Shown here piece by piece: positions 1 to 13,419 of a stretch of 64,000 nucleotides of DNA (positions are counted from its first letter, which is position 1; each line of letters starts with the position of its first letter). The notes beneath the pieces are model-generated. The model saw nothing but the letters and a program-made list of their open reading frames with translations. It did not search any database and was not told the origin of the DNA. The DNA is from Latrodectus hesperus (Eukaryota > Arthropoda > Arachnida > Araneae > Theridiidae): assembly GCA_037975125.1 (NCBI GenBank), contig CM075852.1:8297258-8361257 (forward strand), read 5' to 3'. The translations under genes and the position numbers were made by a program.

Positions 1-291
1 TTAGAAGATGCGAGAAGGTCATCTGCAATTTTCTGAGCAGAAATTTGTGTTTTTCTAAAAGCTGCTTTAAAAATACTTCGTTAATTTCTTGAAGTTAATT
101 TACTCGGACCACCTGGCCTGCGTTTATTTTCAACGAATTCAGTATTTTTTTTAGTTTCTTACGATGTAACTTACAGTTGTAAAGGGTTACTTAAACATCT
201 TTCGAATTTCGCGATAAGATTTTCTACTTTTATTAAGATTAACAAAATGATTTCTCATCTCTGAAGAGACTTCTTTTGATTTCATGGTCAT
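1..291 (-). pseudogene. Tc1-like transposase, N-terminal fragment (decayed, cut by window edge)
   Basis: Reading the minus strand from the ATG at 289-291 gives a Tc1-family paired-type helix-turn-helix: a segment containing EVSSEMRNHFVNL, then SYREIRKMFK, then a stop, TTVSYIVRN, and in a shifted frame RRPGGPSKLTSRN followed by KTQISAQKIADDLL. This order (HTH1, GRP-type linker, second HTH with the SAQKIADDL pattern) is characteristic of Tc1/Tc3 transposases. At least two in-frame stops and one frameshift interrupt it, so it is a dead relic. The DDE catalytic part would lie beyond the left edge and cannot be seen. No terminal inverted repeat could be located on the right side. Confidence 0.72.
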
Positions 292-2260
292 TTCTAAACT
301 TTTCTCTGAGTGACCTTCACTGTTAAAAAAGATAACCTTCGATATTTAAAGAATACAAACTACCCAAAAAAATTTATCATGTGAAAAATTGCATGAAATG
401 ATAGTAATACTTACCGGAGATATAGCTGTAGAAATATATTTTTTGCAGGAAATTTTTCTAATTTTTAAGATTTAGATTTTATTTTCAATTATTTCAAAAA
501 ATTTTTTTGGTTTACTTAGAAATAAACAACAAACTCAAGCTCACACATCATAAGGAATAAAATAACTGATTATATTAAAAACTTAAAAAAAATCGTGTAC
601 AAATATTTTACCTTCTTTATATGAGATGAATATGCTATTTGAAGATAAGGTTTTGTCACGACTTCTAGAGAAAAATACTCAAATATAATTTGAAAAGTAT
701 TTTCTTATTCTTAAGAACATCCTTAATTACAACTAAACATTTAAGATAATTAGATTTTGTGATAAAATATTGAATAAAAATTAGGAACTATAAATAGACT
801 TATAGCATTAATTCCTGATTGCTAATTTTTGTATACACTTTACAGATTATGGAACTAAATACAAATCTTAATTATATATTAATTATATAATAATATAGGA
901 ATATACAATAGGAAATATTAATTTGTTATCGATCTTTAAATTAGGAGAGACACAGTATATTGTTTTCTTACGAGCGAAAGAAAGAAAGAAAACTTAATAT
1001 TCTATTCATAAATAGGAATAATCGGAAGCAATAGTGAAAAAATTTGTTAATAAAAAAGAAAGATAATTTTATAACAAAATCAAAGAAGTTGATTAAATTC
1101 ATTGAACATCTTTTTAATAAATCTTATTTTAAATTAATTGAAGAGTATATCCACTTGCATTGGACAGAAATGTCGCTGTAATACATTGGTGTTAGATGAA
1201 TAAAAATGATTTAAAGTCACACAGCAAAAGAATAATCTATTTCAAGTTAAAAATGGCAAAATTTAAATTATATCCTTCATTGGAACTGCAGCTTATTTCT
1301 TCTTCAGGAAATACAACAAAGTTATCTCATGCTAACTCAAATGTATAATCTTGATAAAATAAAAGAAAAACGAACATTAAATACTCCAAGAATTAATCAT
1401 TCAAGTAAGTGGCGTAAATATGAACTTTTGAAATCATATTTTTACAAGTAAATTCTTTGTATTTATGATGAGGTTGATGTAACTAGATTCTTCAATTCTG
1501 CACATTTGATAGTTTGTAAGAACTGTAATGGAGTTAAGGCTTTTAAACGAATATGGATTAAACATACGAAAAAAAGCATCTCGTAGATTTTGAATCAAAT
1601 TTACGAATCAAAAAGGATAAAATTTCAAAGAATCTGTTAAATATTTATTTTAAGAAATATGCTTTAACACTAAACGCTGAAATGATGAACTAGAAAAATT
1701 TGATATAAAAGATCTCTAAGTCCTATTTTTTTCTCTATATTAGACTTCCATAAACTGCCACGCCAAATCACCTTCCTTTAAATGTATTCGCAAATTCATG
1801 ATATCTGCATGTTATTAGCAATAAAAATGTTTCATAGTTTTTAAAATAAAACCAACTGAAAAACCTAATGATAAACTCAATACCTTAGCTCGAAGAATCA
1901 CAAGATTCGATTCCAAATTTTAAATAAATTAAAATATTAAGCTTTAATGATTTTTTTCCATTAGTTATACATCATTGCTTTAAGCAATGTAGCGTTACCA
2001 ATAAACTTCATGTGTATGTCCATCAGCTTTTATGATCACGTATTCTAGGTGGTCAAGCATTTGAGGACTTTTAAGTTATTTGAATATTTGAACATCTACC
2101 TTGTAGAGTCGCCTGGGAAAGCTTCTCATTAGCAATGAGCTATATTCACCTATTGACAGAAAAATTTTAAGTACCTAATACGACAGGTGTGCACGCCAAG
2201 ACTTTGTACTTTCGGAATCAACAGAACAACAACACCAGGAAAAACAGAATCTTTCTTCTT
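292..2260. other. AT-rich non-coding stretch, nothing identified
   Basis: No coding signature, RNA gene or clear repeat is visible. Short purine runs (GAAAGAAAGAAAG near 975) and A/T homopolymers are the only texture. The outer part of the Tc1-like element and its inverted repeat may lie within the first ~150 bases. Confidence 0.5.
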
Positions 2261-2268
2261 TCAGATTC

Positions 2269-2345
2269 AAGACGGCCTAGTGGTTGGACAGTATGGTTCT
2301 GAATAGTAAGTTCAGGGTTCAATTTAAGGCATCGTTTAACAAAGG
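2269..2345 (+). repeat. tRNA-like SINE head, degenerate (tentative)
   Basis: The stretch carries GGCCTAGTGGTTGG, which resembles a tRNA D-arm/A box, and 25-30 bases later GGGTTCAATTT, a B-box-like T-arm. The spacing fits a tRNA-derived SINE head. No body or TSD could be assigned, and an (AT)n run follows. This could also be a chance resemblance. Confidence 0.35.
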
Positions 2346-2367
2346 AATGTGGGTTTTGCATTTCAGC

Positions 2368-2372
<5 letters not shown>

Positions 2373-2429
<57 letters not shown>
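2373..2429. repeat. (AT)n microsatellite
   Basis: Uninterrupted alternating AT for about 57 bases. Open frames reading IYIYIY across it on both strands are artefacts of the repeat. Confidence 0.97.
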
Positions 2430-2431
<2 letters not shown>

Positions 2432-2639
2432 TGAAGAAAAGTAAAATCAGAAATATAAAATTGGAAAGATACTAAAGTATATGAAGCAAAAGACAAGAAG
2501 GTATAGGGACCATGTCTTCATCAGGAGGGAGATGGTCAGCTATGCAAAAATGAACACTCTTTTCTGACATGCTTGAAGGACAAATGTCTAAAAATCTTCG
2601 AGCAATTCCCCCGAAGAGTGTTCGTATTAAAAGAACTTA

Positions 2640-2970
2640 ATTAAAAATTAGACTAAATATATATGTAGAAAAGATAAATATATATGCAGAAAAATAAAAA
2701 TACTCACTATAGATGAAAATACTCACATTAGTAGAAAAATACATACAGTAAAAAAAATACTCATAATAGTAGAAAAATACATACAGTAGAAAATACAAAA
2801 TACAAAAGCTAGTAAATCAGATTGAATTTATATATGAGAATAGTAGGAAGTTGCCAAAAGTAAATTTGAAATTAGAATGAAGAAATATTGTCAGAAGTAA
2901 TTAAATTCAAAAAGTTAAAGTGGTTTAAAAAGTTAAAGCGTATTAAAAAGTTAAAGCGTATTAAAGGGGA
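2640..2970. repeat. Degenerate short tandem repeats
   Basis: Between about 2690 and 2800, AGTAGAAAAATAC and ACTCACA/ACATACAGT modules recur in a loose ~30-bp pattern. Between about 2915 and 2965 the 19-bp module TTAAAAAGTTAAAGCGTA occurs about three times with minor changes. No coding content. Confidence 0.6.
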
Positions 2971-3168
2971 TTTAAGTTTTAGTTATGTATAAAATAAAGT
3001 GTATATATGTAGGTATTTTCAGGATTCTTGTAAGAACTTCAATGCTTGGGTGGCCCTTCTGTAGTTATAAAAACTACGCATTACTTCAATCTATTATGCA
3101 TTGTAGTTACAACATTATATTTTTAGCATTGTATTTATTACTTTATATTCATATATGTATTTTCTTTA

Positions 3169-4350
<1,182 letters not shown>

Positions 4351-4354
4351 AAAT

Positions 4355-4800
4355 AATCAAGCGTGTGTTAAATCTCTCGTCAATACAACGAACAAAAGCC
4401 CAGCAAACAGTAATGTAGTTCATAAAGACCTTCTCCTCGCATTCACATCAGAGGCCTAAAGACCAATTTTGGTATTGTGAAGGATGAAAAATCAGACCAA
4501 GCTGCAAATGAAATAGCCTCTCTTATAATGTAACAACATCTCTCCCACATCCCAGACGCTTATTCAAAGATACCCTTATAAACCGTTTCCTGGAATTTTA
4601 GATAAAATATAGTGATACAGAAGTCAGCAAATTAGTCTTTCACACATTGCCCAAAATCAATACCACTGCTTTCGTAGTAACAGGTATGGAATGCATTCGT
4701 CTTTAGAGGCCACGGGTCACTTTCCAAAGATTTTAAACATTTGTACATCACATCTTGCCATGACTGTACACGAAAGGAGGAAGCAAACCTCCACAATCAC
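4355..4800 (+). pseudogene. Non-LTR retrotransposon C-terminal relic (RNase H tail plus zinc knuckle)
   Basis: In the plus frame around 4468-4520 the translation reads FGIVKDEKSDQAANEIA. This matches the end of the LINE RNase H domain, where families have a G-I-x-G-N-E-x-A-D-x-A-A core. About 200 bases on comes RGHGSLSKDFKHL, the linker usually read as TGHGPF..YL in these elements. A zinc knuckle starting CHDCTRKEEANLHNHLLPC follows (first Cys near 4756). Stops and frameshifts lie between the pieces, so this is an old inactive copy. Upstream reverse transcriptase is not recognisable. The clade is I-group-like, judged only from the presence of RNase H. Confidence 0.6.
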
Positions 4801-4819
4801 TTATTACCATGCTCATTTA

Positions 4820-4846
4820 CAGCATCATGATATTGTCATGATGCTG
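4820..4846. repeat. Short perfect inverted repeat (hairpin)
   Basis: CAGCATCATGA, then TATTG, then TCATGATGCTG: 11-bp perfect arms with a 5-base loop, just downstream of the LINE relic. Nothing shows it is transcribed. Confidence 0.8.
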
Positions 4847-5115
4847 AAAATTCTTATTGCAGTCTGAAAATGAAAAGTTCTTGAAAACAAAACACCAAGA
4901 TCTGATTTAGCAAATTGATTGACCTCTTAATCGTTCCCAAAAATAAATAAAAATATAGAAGTAAATCGTGAGTACTTTTATGAGTATGATTGGAATAGTA
5001 TCTTTAAATGCAGTAAATATCAAGATAATTATACAAGTAATTTTGTTGAACAGACATTTGGTCTCTCACATCTTAAGCACTAAACATTATATGTTTTCTG
5101 TTGCCTACACGGAAA
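4847..5115. other. Unique left flank of the tandem duplication
   Basis: AT-rich sequence with no feature. It has no counterpart left of the second mariner, so it marks the outer left boundary of the duplication. Confidence 0.6.
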
Positions 5116-5117
5116 TA

Positions 5118-6010
5118 TTAGGTTGGTGCGTATGAAATGTCGGATTCTTAAGTGATTGTATAAAACTGCATATCTTTCTTCAAAAGCTGTTTATTCAATC
5201 AAAGTATGCTCCATTCGCTTCAATACACTTCTCCCAACGAGATTTTAAAGCGTAGATGCCTGTCTTAAAAAAATTTTGGTCTTTAGAATTAATAAACTCT
5301 GATATCGAGTTTTTTAGACTGTCTTCATTTTCATAGTGTTTGCCCCTTAAAAACAGCTCTAAATGCTTGAAAAAATGAAAATCGGTCGGCGAGAGATCCG
5401 GTGAATAGGGTGGATGCTGAAATGATGAGCATACGTTTAACCGATCCAGCTTATTTCGCTCTGTCAGTGCGTGCGGTACCCACTTGTCCATCTTCTTAAC
5501 CTTGCCAATCTCAGAAAGGTGTCTCAATATCGTTGTATGGTCAACTTTCATCCTGATAGCAAGTTCCCTCGTGGATACGGCTGGATCCGCTTCCACTAGA
5601 GCCTTCAGGTCATCATTCTTCACAGACGTTTTGGGTCTTCCGCGCGGCTCATTTTGCAGTGAAAAATCGCCAGTCCGAAATTTTTCGAACCAACGCTGCA
5701 CTTTCCGATCGTTAACCGTATTCTCCCCAAACGCTTGGTTTATGTTGCGTGCAGCTTTTGCAGCACTATTACCAAGTTTGTACTCATATAAGAAAATGAC
5801 GCGAATGTCGGCAGAATTCATATCGGCAATAAACTCAAAAGAAATAAAAAAGGGAAGACCTTCGAGAAAACCTATTTTGCTGAAATGAGTCTCTGGCAAT
5901 GGACAATACGAGTATGAATGAGGTTATGCCAAATACAAAAGTATAACGAAAACAGGGAGGAAAACGTCCGCATGTAAAGAGAATCCGACATTTCATACGC
6001 ACCAACCTAA
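5118..6010 (-). mobile_element. mariner element, internally deleted, copy 1
   Basis: An 893-bp element with 31-bp terminal inverted repeats that match perfectly by eye, starting TTAGGTTGGTGCG at each end and flanked by TA target duplications at 5116-5117 and 6011-6012. The TIR start is the same as in Hsmar1-type mariners. Full-length mariners are about 1.3 kb, so roughly 0.4 kb is missing, all from the middle of the transposase gene. The second copy at 15668-16560 differs at one base only (5248 A versus 15798 C). The element forms the left boundary of the first duplicated segment. Confidence 0.97.
5195..5821 (-). CDS. mariner transposase, in-frame internal deletion, catalytically dead
   Basis: The frame from Met at 5821 (reading MNSADIRVIFLYEYKLG) codes for 208 residues. 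The frame opens further upstream to 5899, but this Met matches the usual mariner start. Residues 1 to about 130 are a complete mariner DNA-binding region: the first HTH (NINQAFGENTVNDRKVQRWF), the GRP linker (RGRPKTSV), the second HTH (STRELAIRMKVDHTTILRHL), then the mariner signature WVPHALTER. The protein then jumps to HPPYSPDLSPTDFHFF, the block with the third catalytic Asp, and on to a normal C-terminus (SRWEKCIEANGAYFD). The first two catalytic Asp blocks are missing, about 110-140 residues compared with the usual ~345. It cannot cut DNA but could still bind the inverted repeats and dimerise. The C-terminal pattern places it near the Hsmar1/cecropia group. Expression is unknown. Confidence 0.9.
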   Translation of the reverse strand: MNSADIRVIFLYEYKLGNSAAKAARNINQAFGENTVNDRKVQRWFEKFRTGDFSLQNEPRGRPKTSVKNDDLKALVEADPAVSTRELAIRMKVDHTTILRHLSEIGKVKKMDKWVPHALTERNKLDRLNVCSSFQHPPYSPDLSPTDFHFFKHLELFLRGKHYENEDSLKNSISEFINSKDQNFFKTGIYALKSRWEKCIEANGAYFD

Positions 6011-6012
6011 TA

Positions 6013-8490
6013 ATTTATTCCTCCAGTACTTTTGTCATCTCTACTTTTATTAGGTATAAAAATATTTTTCATGGCAATAAAGTTAATTTTTTCTTACTTA
6101 AAAGAATAATGCGAATGGATGAAAATCTGTTCAAATTTCAAAACGATCCAAAGAAATTGTTATCAAAGTCTTTACTATTATTAGTTCATTTGATGTAAAT
6201 GATCTCGTAATCATAGCCACATTGAATTTCATTCTGTAAGCTTTGTCTCTAAAGAGACATTTATTGCCAAGTGGAAAATTCTAAGCATATTAATATTGAA
6301 AAAAATTATAATACATTTTAAATAAGGAATTTAAATATGATACTTATACATAATCACCATCTTTTTTTCAATCAATATTGGTTACAACTTAATAGTCATG
6401 GGAAAATTATTTTCGTGAAAAAAGATTTTTTTATTGAAAAGTGTGAAACCTTCGTATATTTTTTAACATTGACACAGTACAGATATAAGTATGCTGGCTT
6501 CTCAAAACTATGATTTAAAATTATTTTGTTCTAATTTTTGACTTTTAGATTTATATGGATTATTACTTATGGCTTTTAAAACATAATACATTGGAAAGGT
6601 TAGATTTATTGGCATCTTGTATACCTAGTAAAATAAGCCAACATTACTCCCAAAGATTCTTGTAATTTTAAAAATATGACTAAGAAAAATGGTTTCAGAT
6701 TTAGGCGGCTAAATTGAGCAGAATTCTTGTACTTAAAAGGTCATTTTTTGACCTCGGGTTTCATCAATGAATATAGTAAACTTCTGTTTGCCTGAATACT
6801 GAATCTGCAACACAGATATGAATTAAAATAATTGAACTAATACTTTTCACAACCACATTTGGCATTATGTATTCAAATATACAAGTTAAATGATTAAATA
6901 CTGTTTCACAGACAAAAAACATTTGCAAATTTAACAGACTGAAATGTTATTTTAACTTCAAATAAAATATTTCCTAGCTTTCTTTTTTATCAAAATAATG
7001 TAAGTGATTTATTTTAGTTAATCTGACTATCAAACAGAACAATTTATTCTCCAGAATTTTTACCACAGATTTTGCTTAAGAATTAATTTCTTGCGATTTA
7101 AGAATTAAATGGCAATTTAAATTTAATGGAAACGTTAAGAGCATATGCTAATTTTAACTTTCACTATTCAAATGCATTAGCAATTGAATGAGGGAGGGAA
7201 AAATAAGCGTACAATTTTTTTATCAGTGAAAGTTTTTTTATCAATTAGGAAAATAAAAGATCAAGGAAGATAACAATTGTTATATCACTGCTTTTTAAGT
7301 CATTAATTTGTATTTTGATGATCATATTTTGCATTTTTATGTGATTATTTAGATATCACTTAATTGCAAATATTTAAAAGTTTTTTAAAACTCCTTCTGT
7401 GTAAATTTCTTCAGAATTTCGTTGGAAATAGCTTGTTGTTCGATCTTAATTCCATTATTAATCTGTATTGCAATCATTTACTAAATAATCTTTCAAGCTT
7501 AAACTATTGATGAATTTAATATAAAAATGCCAAACTATTCAAATTTAATTCATTTATAAATGCCTTTGAAGAGTCAGAGATTTTTTTTATGTTTATTATG
7601 AGCAGAAATAATAATGACTGTTTTATTACGATTTATTCTTTTTATTTCAACAAATGCTTTCATATGATAATTGTTTAAGAATTTAAAATTTTTCTTTCAC
7701 ATGTTATAGATCATTTTGAATATTTAGATTAAAATATTTTGCAATATATATGTACATGTACTCAAATTGGAGTGTTAACATACTTGTTTGGAATTTTCGA
7801 TGTTCTAGAGAAAGATGTTCAAAACCATTTTGTCATTCTGATTGAGAATATAGTAGAATATAGGTTATGATATTTGCGAAAAACAAAACTAAAGAAGGAA
7901 ATGTGTATATTACTTGTCTACAAGCAAAGCAACTAATTACTAATATTTCCAGTATTAATTTCGGTAACTAATTACCAGAATTAATTTCGTTTCTCGTTGC
8001 CTTTTAAAATAATAAATAAAACTTCCAATTTATTTCAAATTATCGACATTTCTTTACGTTATGTCTAAGAGTACATGTGGATTAATTTAAAGATTTCATT
8101 CTTCAAATTATGGACAAACAAATATCATTATACTGACTTTAGTGACATTCGTACATAGCAATTTCTTTGTATTTTATAAAATTAGTTTCTAGTTATTTAA
8201 TATTTAAATTATCTGATTTTTTGTGTAACCAGAGGAAATTATTTCCATCCATCATTGGTAAAATTGCACGAATTAAAAATAGATACATAAAATTGAATAC
8301 TAAAAATATGAGGAATTCACTGTGAAAAAGATGCAAAATCTGAAAGATGTCCTCGTAAATGATGTCGCTTTATTCTGACATTTAAGAACCTGTCTCAGTG
8401 TTTTGAATAAGCTGCTTAAGAGGGAATTGTATTTTGTAATCCAGAATTCCGGAAATTCGACTTTATTTTGAAGTGAAATGAAATCCTCAT
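6013..8490. other. AT-rich non-coding part of segment D
   Basis: No gene or RNA is recognisable. Up to 7747 it is almost identical to 16563-18297 (one substitution seen, 7136 T versus 17686 A). From 7748 on, differences become frequent. Confidence 0.6.
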
Positions 8491-8496
8491 TCCAAA

Positions 8497-9115
8497 TATT
8501 TAGATTTTGTGTAGATAATCTTAGAATTTTGTATATTATAGATATATATCAGGATAATTATATTTAGACTTAGTGTATCATCTTAAAATTTTGTATATCT
8601 TAGAATTTTGTATATCTAAGAAATACATATAATCTTAGAATTTTGTTTATCTTAGAATTTTTAGAATTTTGTCTTAGAATTTTAGAATTTTGAATACCTT
8701 AGAATTACATATAATCTTAGAATTTTGTACATTATAGATATGTATCAGGAAAATTATATTTAGACCTAGTGTAGAATCTTCGAATTTTGTATACCTTAGA
8801 ATTTTTAGAATTTCGTCTTAGAATTTTCGAATTTTGTATACCTTAGAATTACATATAATCTTAGAATTTTGTATATTATAGATATGTATCAGGAAAATTA
8901 TATTTAGACTTAGTGTAGAATCTTCAAATTTTGTATACCTTAGAATTTTTAGAATTTCGTCTTAGAATTTTAAAATTTTGTATATTTTAAATTTTAGAAT
9001 TTTGTCTTAGAATCTTAGAATTTTGTATATCTTAGAATTACATATAATCTTAGAATTTTATAAATTATAGGTATATGAATCAGGAAAACTATATTTAGAC
9101 TTAGAGTATAATCTT
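8497..9115. repeat. Degenerate TTAGAATTTTGTATA array with higher-order units, copy 1
   Basis: Short modules of the form CTTAGAATTTTGTATA(T) are repeated many times. They are organised into longer units that each contain TATAGATATGTATCAGGAAA followed by TTATATTTAGACTTAGTGTA. Four of these longer units begin near 8532, 8727, 8871 and 9061. No coding potential. Confidence 0.85.
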
Positions 9116-10330
9116 AGAAACGATAGCAAATTGTTAACGACTAGCAAATTTTAAAGATATTCTGAAAAACTAATATATATTGCAAGGCAGAAACTATTTT
9201 TATTACAATTACATATAGATAATCTAAAAATCTAACTTGTTTTAAAATATTTTTGACAAAACTCGGTTATTTTTAATCAAGTATTTTATAGTCGAAATGT
9301 CCTATGTTTGGCACAAGATAAGTTTCATTTTTGCAACTTTGTAAAATAATTTGAGTGCCAAACCAATAAACTAAGCCAAAATAAAATATAAATATATTTT
9401 CCCTTACAAATTACCGAATCTCTCATGAATTATAGAAATGTATAGTATTATTTAATTGAATTTTCAATTTGTGATTCTGTGCAAAAAAGTAATCTCACAA
9501 AAAGATTATAATAAAATAGTTTACTTATGATCTGCGTCTTCGGAAAACGATTTCATTAAGTTCTGGCTTCTTATGCATCTTTCTAAGGAAAATGAATAAT
9601 TATTTATTAAAATATATTAATTATAACACAAAATATATTAGTTGGGTTTATTTCCCACTTTATTGTTCCTTTCTGCACGCCAAAATTAATTTTACGTGCG
9701 GCACAATAGAACATAAAGTAAACTAAAAACAGCCACACTTGTAACGGCTATTAAAATGTGGAATATACTCGTACGGAAATCAAACAGAAATGGACTTGTT
9801 CAAGATTAGTTTATTTTGTTTCTAATAATTATATACTCTAATTTTTATCAATAAATATTTTAATTTCTCATGCGTATTTTAATTCTTAGTCCTTTTATTT
9901 CAAATGTTAATTGTGAGCAAACGACAAATTTTTCAGGAAGAAGATGAAAAGGACTTCTTTTCTAAACTTCTTGTATATTTTTGGATTTATAGACATTTTT
10001 GTATATTTTTAGATTAATGGATAAGCAAAGCTAGACAATCTGGGATTAATAACAACAAGATATTTTTAAGAAAATACTCATCCGTTTAATTTCATCATTT
10101 TAAATAACAAAAATTATAAACTGATTAGTAATTATTTAAATAATGTATTTTTCAACGCTTATAAATAGATTATACATCAATAAATATATGAAACTGAATA
10201 TGCACATTTACAACACATTGTGTCTGATATTTATGATGTGTTTATCAAAAGAACATAGAAGCATGTTTCTAATAAAAAACATATGTACGCAGAATTTTAT
10301 GAAAAACTGACAAAAAAATAGGAAAATACA
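9116..10330. other. AT-rich non-coding, with the empty LINE target site
   Basis: Only one point of interest: GCGTCTTCGGAAAA occurs once at 9534-9547. This is the unoccupied target of the LINE inserted at the equivalent site in the second copy. Confidence 0.6.
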
Positions 10331-10339
10331 AAAGATTAT

Positions 10340-10693
10340 GTGCTAGCAATACTCAGTTACAATGAAAGAAACTATACAAGGAAGTATTTTAAGTACTTTC
10401 AAGATACGTGTAGCATAAAAATTGGTAGCAGCAATCAATTTTTTTCAACCACAATTTTATTTTTTCCCCTAACTATTTATTTTTTCCCTTGCGATGGAAA
10501 AAGACATAATTTCCGGTCTAGCGATTCTAATGTTTCCGGTAACGTTAAAGTAGTCCGTTTTTACCTTCTTGAATTTTCTAATCGATTGAACACTCAAGAT
10601 GACAATTTTCATCGTTTTAACGAACCCTGCTACCTTCCACTTTCAGGGGAAAGTTTACGGACCAATAGATTTCAACGTTTTAAAAGTAAATAA
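10340..10693 (+). other. Open frame of 117 codons preserved in both duplicates; probably not a gene
   Basis: The translation has no recognisable domain. Its counterpart at 25021-25374 encodes the same length with one replacement (Pro to Ser in a run of aromatic residues). Because the whole surrounding DNA is about equally similar, preservation of the frame is not evidence of selection. The 3' half (about 10490-10690) is GC-richer than its surroundings, so a conserved non-coding element is an equal possibility. No splice or promoter signal was identified. Confidence 0.2.
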
Positions 10694-10699
10694 ATAGAA

Positions 10700-13400
10700 C
10701 AAAAAGAATTTAAGCAGAGAATTTTTTAAATTCACCTCGTTTTCGAGCAGAATATTAGAAGATAAGAGTTATACACTGTCTTATAACTACTTAATTCAAT
10801 TGCGAAATACGTGTAGTGGTCTTTTGCATGACCAAAAAATTAAAAAATGTTCAATTGTACGACAAGAAGATAAAAAAATTTTTCCTCTCGTACTGGAAAT
10901 TTAAACGATGTTAATAGAATGTAATTAAGCGTCATAGAAAGGGTTGCCCAAGTAGTCTTTTTAACTTTTAAGGCCTAACATTTTCGCTTGAGGTATTTTT
11001 AATTACTCTCCTTAATGTTTAAGTTAATGGGTAACGTAAGAAAGCGTTGAAACTTTCAGGAACATGCTTCTGTTCTATAGGTATGAAATTTTCTTTTTAA
11101 CGGAAAGAGTAAAAATTGGATCGTTTTATTTAAAGGTGAATGCTTTCATAATAAGCTATTAAAAAGCTACAGTTATAAAGTTAATTTGCTTAGACATTTT
11201 CACAGTTGTAACTAAATTACATCATGCAACAAATACATAGATGCATATTGAATTTAGCTTAAATATTTCCTTTCAACAATCGTTATATTTCTTAACGTAT
11301 TAAATTTTTTAGTAATTTGAATTCATTTATTTTTTGTTTTAAAAGAAAAACTCATTTTTTAATATTTTTATGTAGTGAATTTTAGTGATTTGATTCTCTG
11401 TTTTATTCCTTGTTTTGAATAGTATGCATACGTTTTTCATTATTAGATTAATTTTAGCATTTAATTTAAGTATATATTTTGTAACTAATATAAATAAAAA
11501 TTAAATTTCTGACACTATTTTTAAATCATTGAAATGAGCTCCAGATTCAGTAGATGAATGAATTTAAAATAATGTTTACATTTAGCAACATTTTTTCAAT
11601 CAAAACAAGAGTTTGAAATAAAACATTACTGTAAAAAAAAAAAAAAAAAAGTTTAGAATGTAACAGATGTTGCCATTCAGCAAAATTCAGAAGTTAAAAT
11701 AAAACGATTATTCAAATATTTTTATAATCTTAATAAATAATGAATAAAATATGTTAGTAGTTTAGAATTTATATAATCTTAATCTTTAACGTATTTAATC
11801 TCGATATCGTTATAAATGTTATGATATAATAAATTTAAAAAGCACTAATCATATTAGTTTTATGAATACATACAATCGATAAATACCACATATAATCTAC
11901 AATTCTACTTATTTTAATTAATTATGCATTTTTAATCAATTTTTCTATTATTTTGATATCTTTAATTTCATAATTTCATATGTAATTCAAAGCGTACTTT
12001 TTCTATACCTTGATATCTATTATTTTTCTAAATCGTAAGAAGAAGAAAATATTAACAGCATTCCTGTGAAAGAATTTATTTTCTTTGAGGGAAAAAGCTT
12101 TAAATAAAGTACAACTTACTTTTCGGATTTTGATTTCGGTGTGTAAGAAATATTAATACTATTTTTCAGAGCTAATCTATATTATTTTAACTTCAAACTG
12201 CTTCATCAATAAAGATCTGTAATTGTATTTTCGTTAATAAGACAAACAATATTCTTTTATTTTATTAAAAGTATCTTTAAAAAAATGTCATCCTGCATTT
12301 AAAATGTATGTTTTAGAATTATATAGCTTTGAAATGTGAAAGTTTATAAGAGGTAATACCTTCAGAGAACATTCAACACAGTTGATGTAAAGGCGTTTTG
12401 TTAAATTTTATATTAAAATTTAAATTATGTACTGGATCAGAATATTTTTCTTAAATTATTTTTTATGTCCGCAAAGATAAAAAGTTACTAACTGCATCGA
12501 TTCGATTGTATTTATAAAAATGTAACTATAAAAACGCAGCTCATGAAAATTTTTCCATTTACTTAAAATAGAATCTTGTTTGTACCAAAAAGAAAATTTC
12601 AAATAGATTTACATACAAAACCATAGATTATCCGTAGTTTCTTGTTTTTAATCTTTGTCATTTTTACAAAATTCGTAATTATTTTTTAGCATTTTGCAGT
12701 AATATTTCTATGCAAATTTTTTAGATTCTATATGAATTAAAATAAAACATAATATACATTAGAACATTTTTGTTGCAATTATTTTTATTTGATGATAGTT
12801 GATTTTACAATTTTTGAAAAAATATATTTTTCATAATTTCTTACTATTGAATTTTACGGTATAATATTTGTTGAAAAAATACAAAATAAAAAATTTTTGT
12901 ATTTATTAATTTTAAGAAGTGCAATAATTTAAATAGTGTGTTTAAAAATATTTATAAGGATTTTTACGTTATTTTCGTCTTGAAGTTCTACAATAAATTT
13001 AAATTGAGATAATTAATGTTGTTAATATGATTTCAAACAATTAAGTGCAATCGATATATAAAAGCAAAGCTGTATACGTATCAAAAGGGTTCTCAATATA
13101 ATTATTAGCTATAAAGCAAAAATCATCACAGTATGGATACTTTTGTTTCCATAACTTAAAAAAAAACTTGAAAAAGTTTTCGAGATAAAACATATGTCTT
13201 TAATAGAATGTACTTCAAAATTTAATGTATAAACTTGTTACCTCTAACAAGTGATAAAACGCGGCCCAACTTAACGCTATATATCTTCACCTAAACAGCT
13301 TTCTCAGAAGAAAAGTCAAAACTGTAAAAGGTAAAAATCGTAAAACAAAATCATAAAATCCCCTCCTAAAATCTTTTCAAAAAGATCTGTCTTAGAGATA
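10700..13400. other. AT-rich non-coding stretch of segment D
   Basis: No coding signature. An A run of 17-18 bases sits at about 11633-11650 and is shared by the second copy near 26315, so it predates the duplication. Confidence 0.55.
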
Positions 13401-13419
13401 CTTTTATTCGCTTGCTCTT

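Noticed and set aside
5484..5888. Plus-strand frame of 134 codons opposite the mariner transposase (also 16034-16438)
   Set aside because: It is antisense to a recognisable transposase frame and has no motif of its own.
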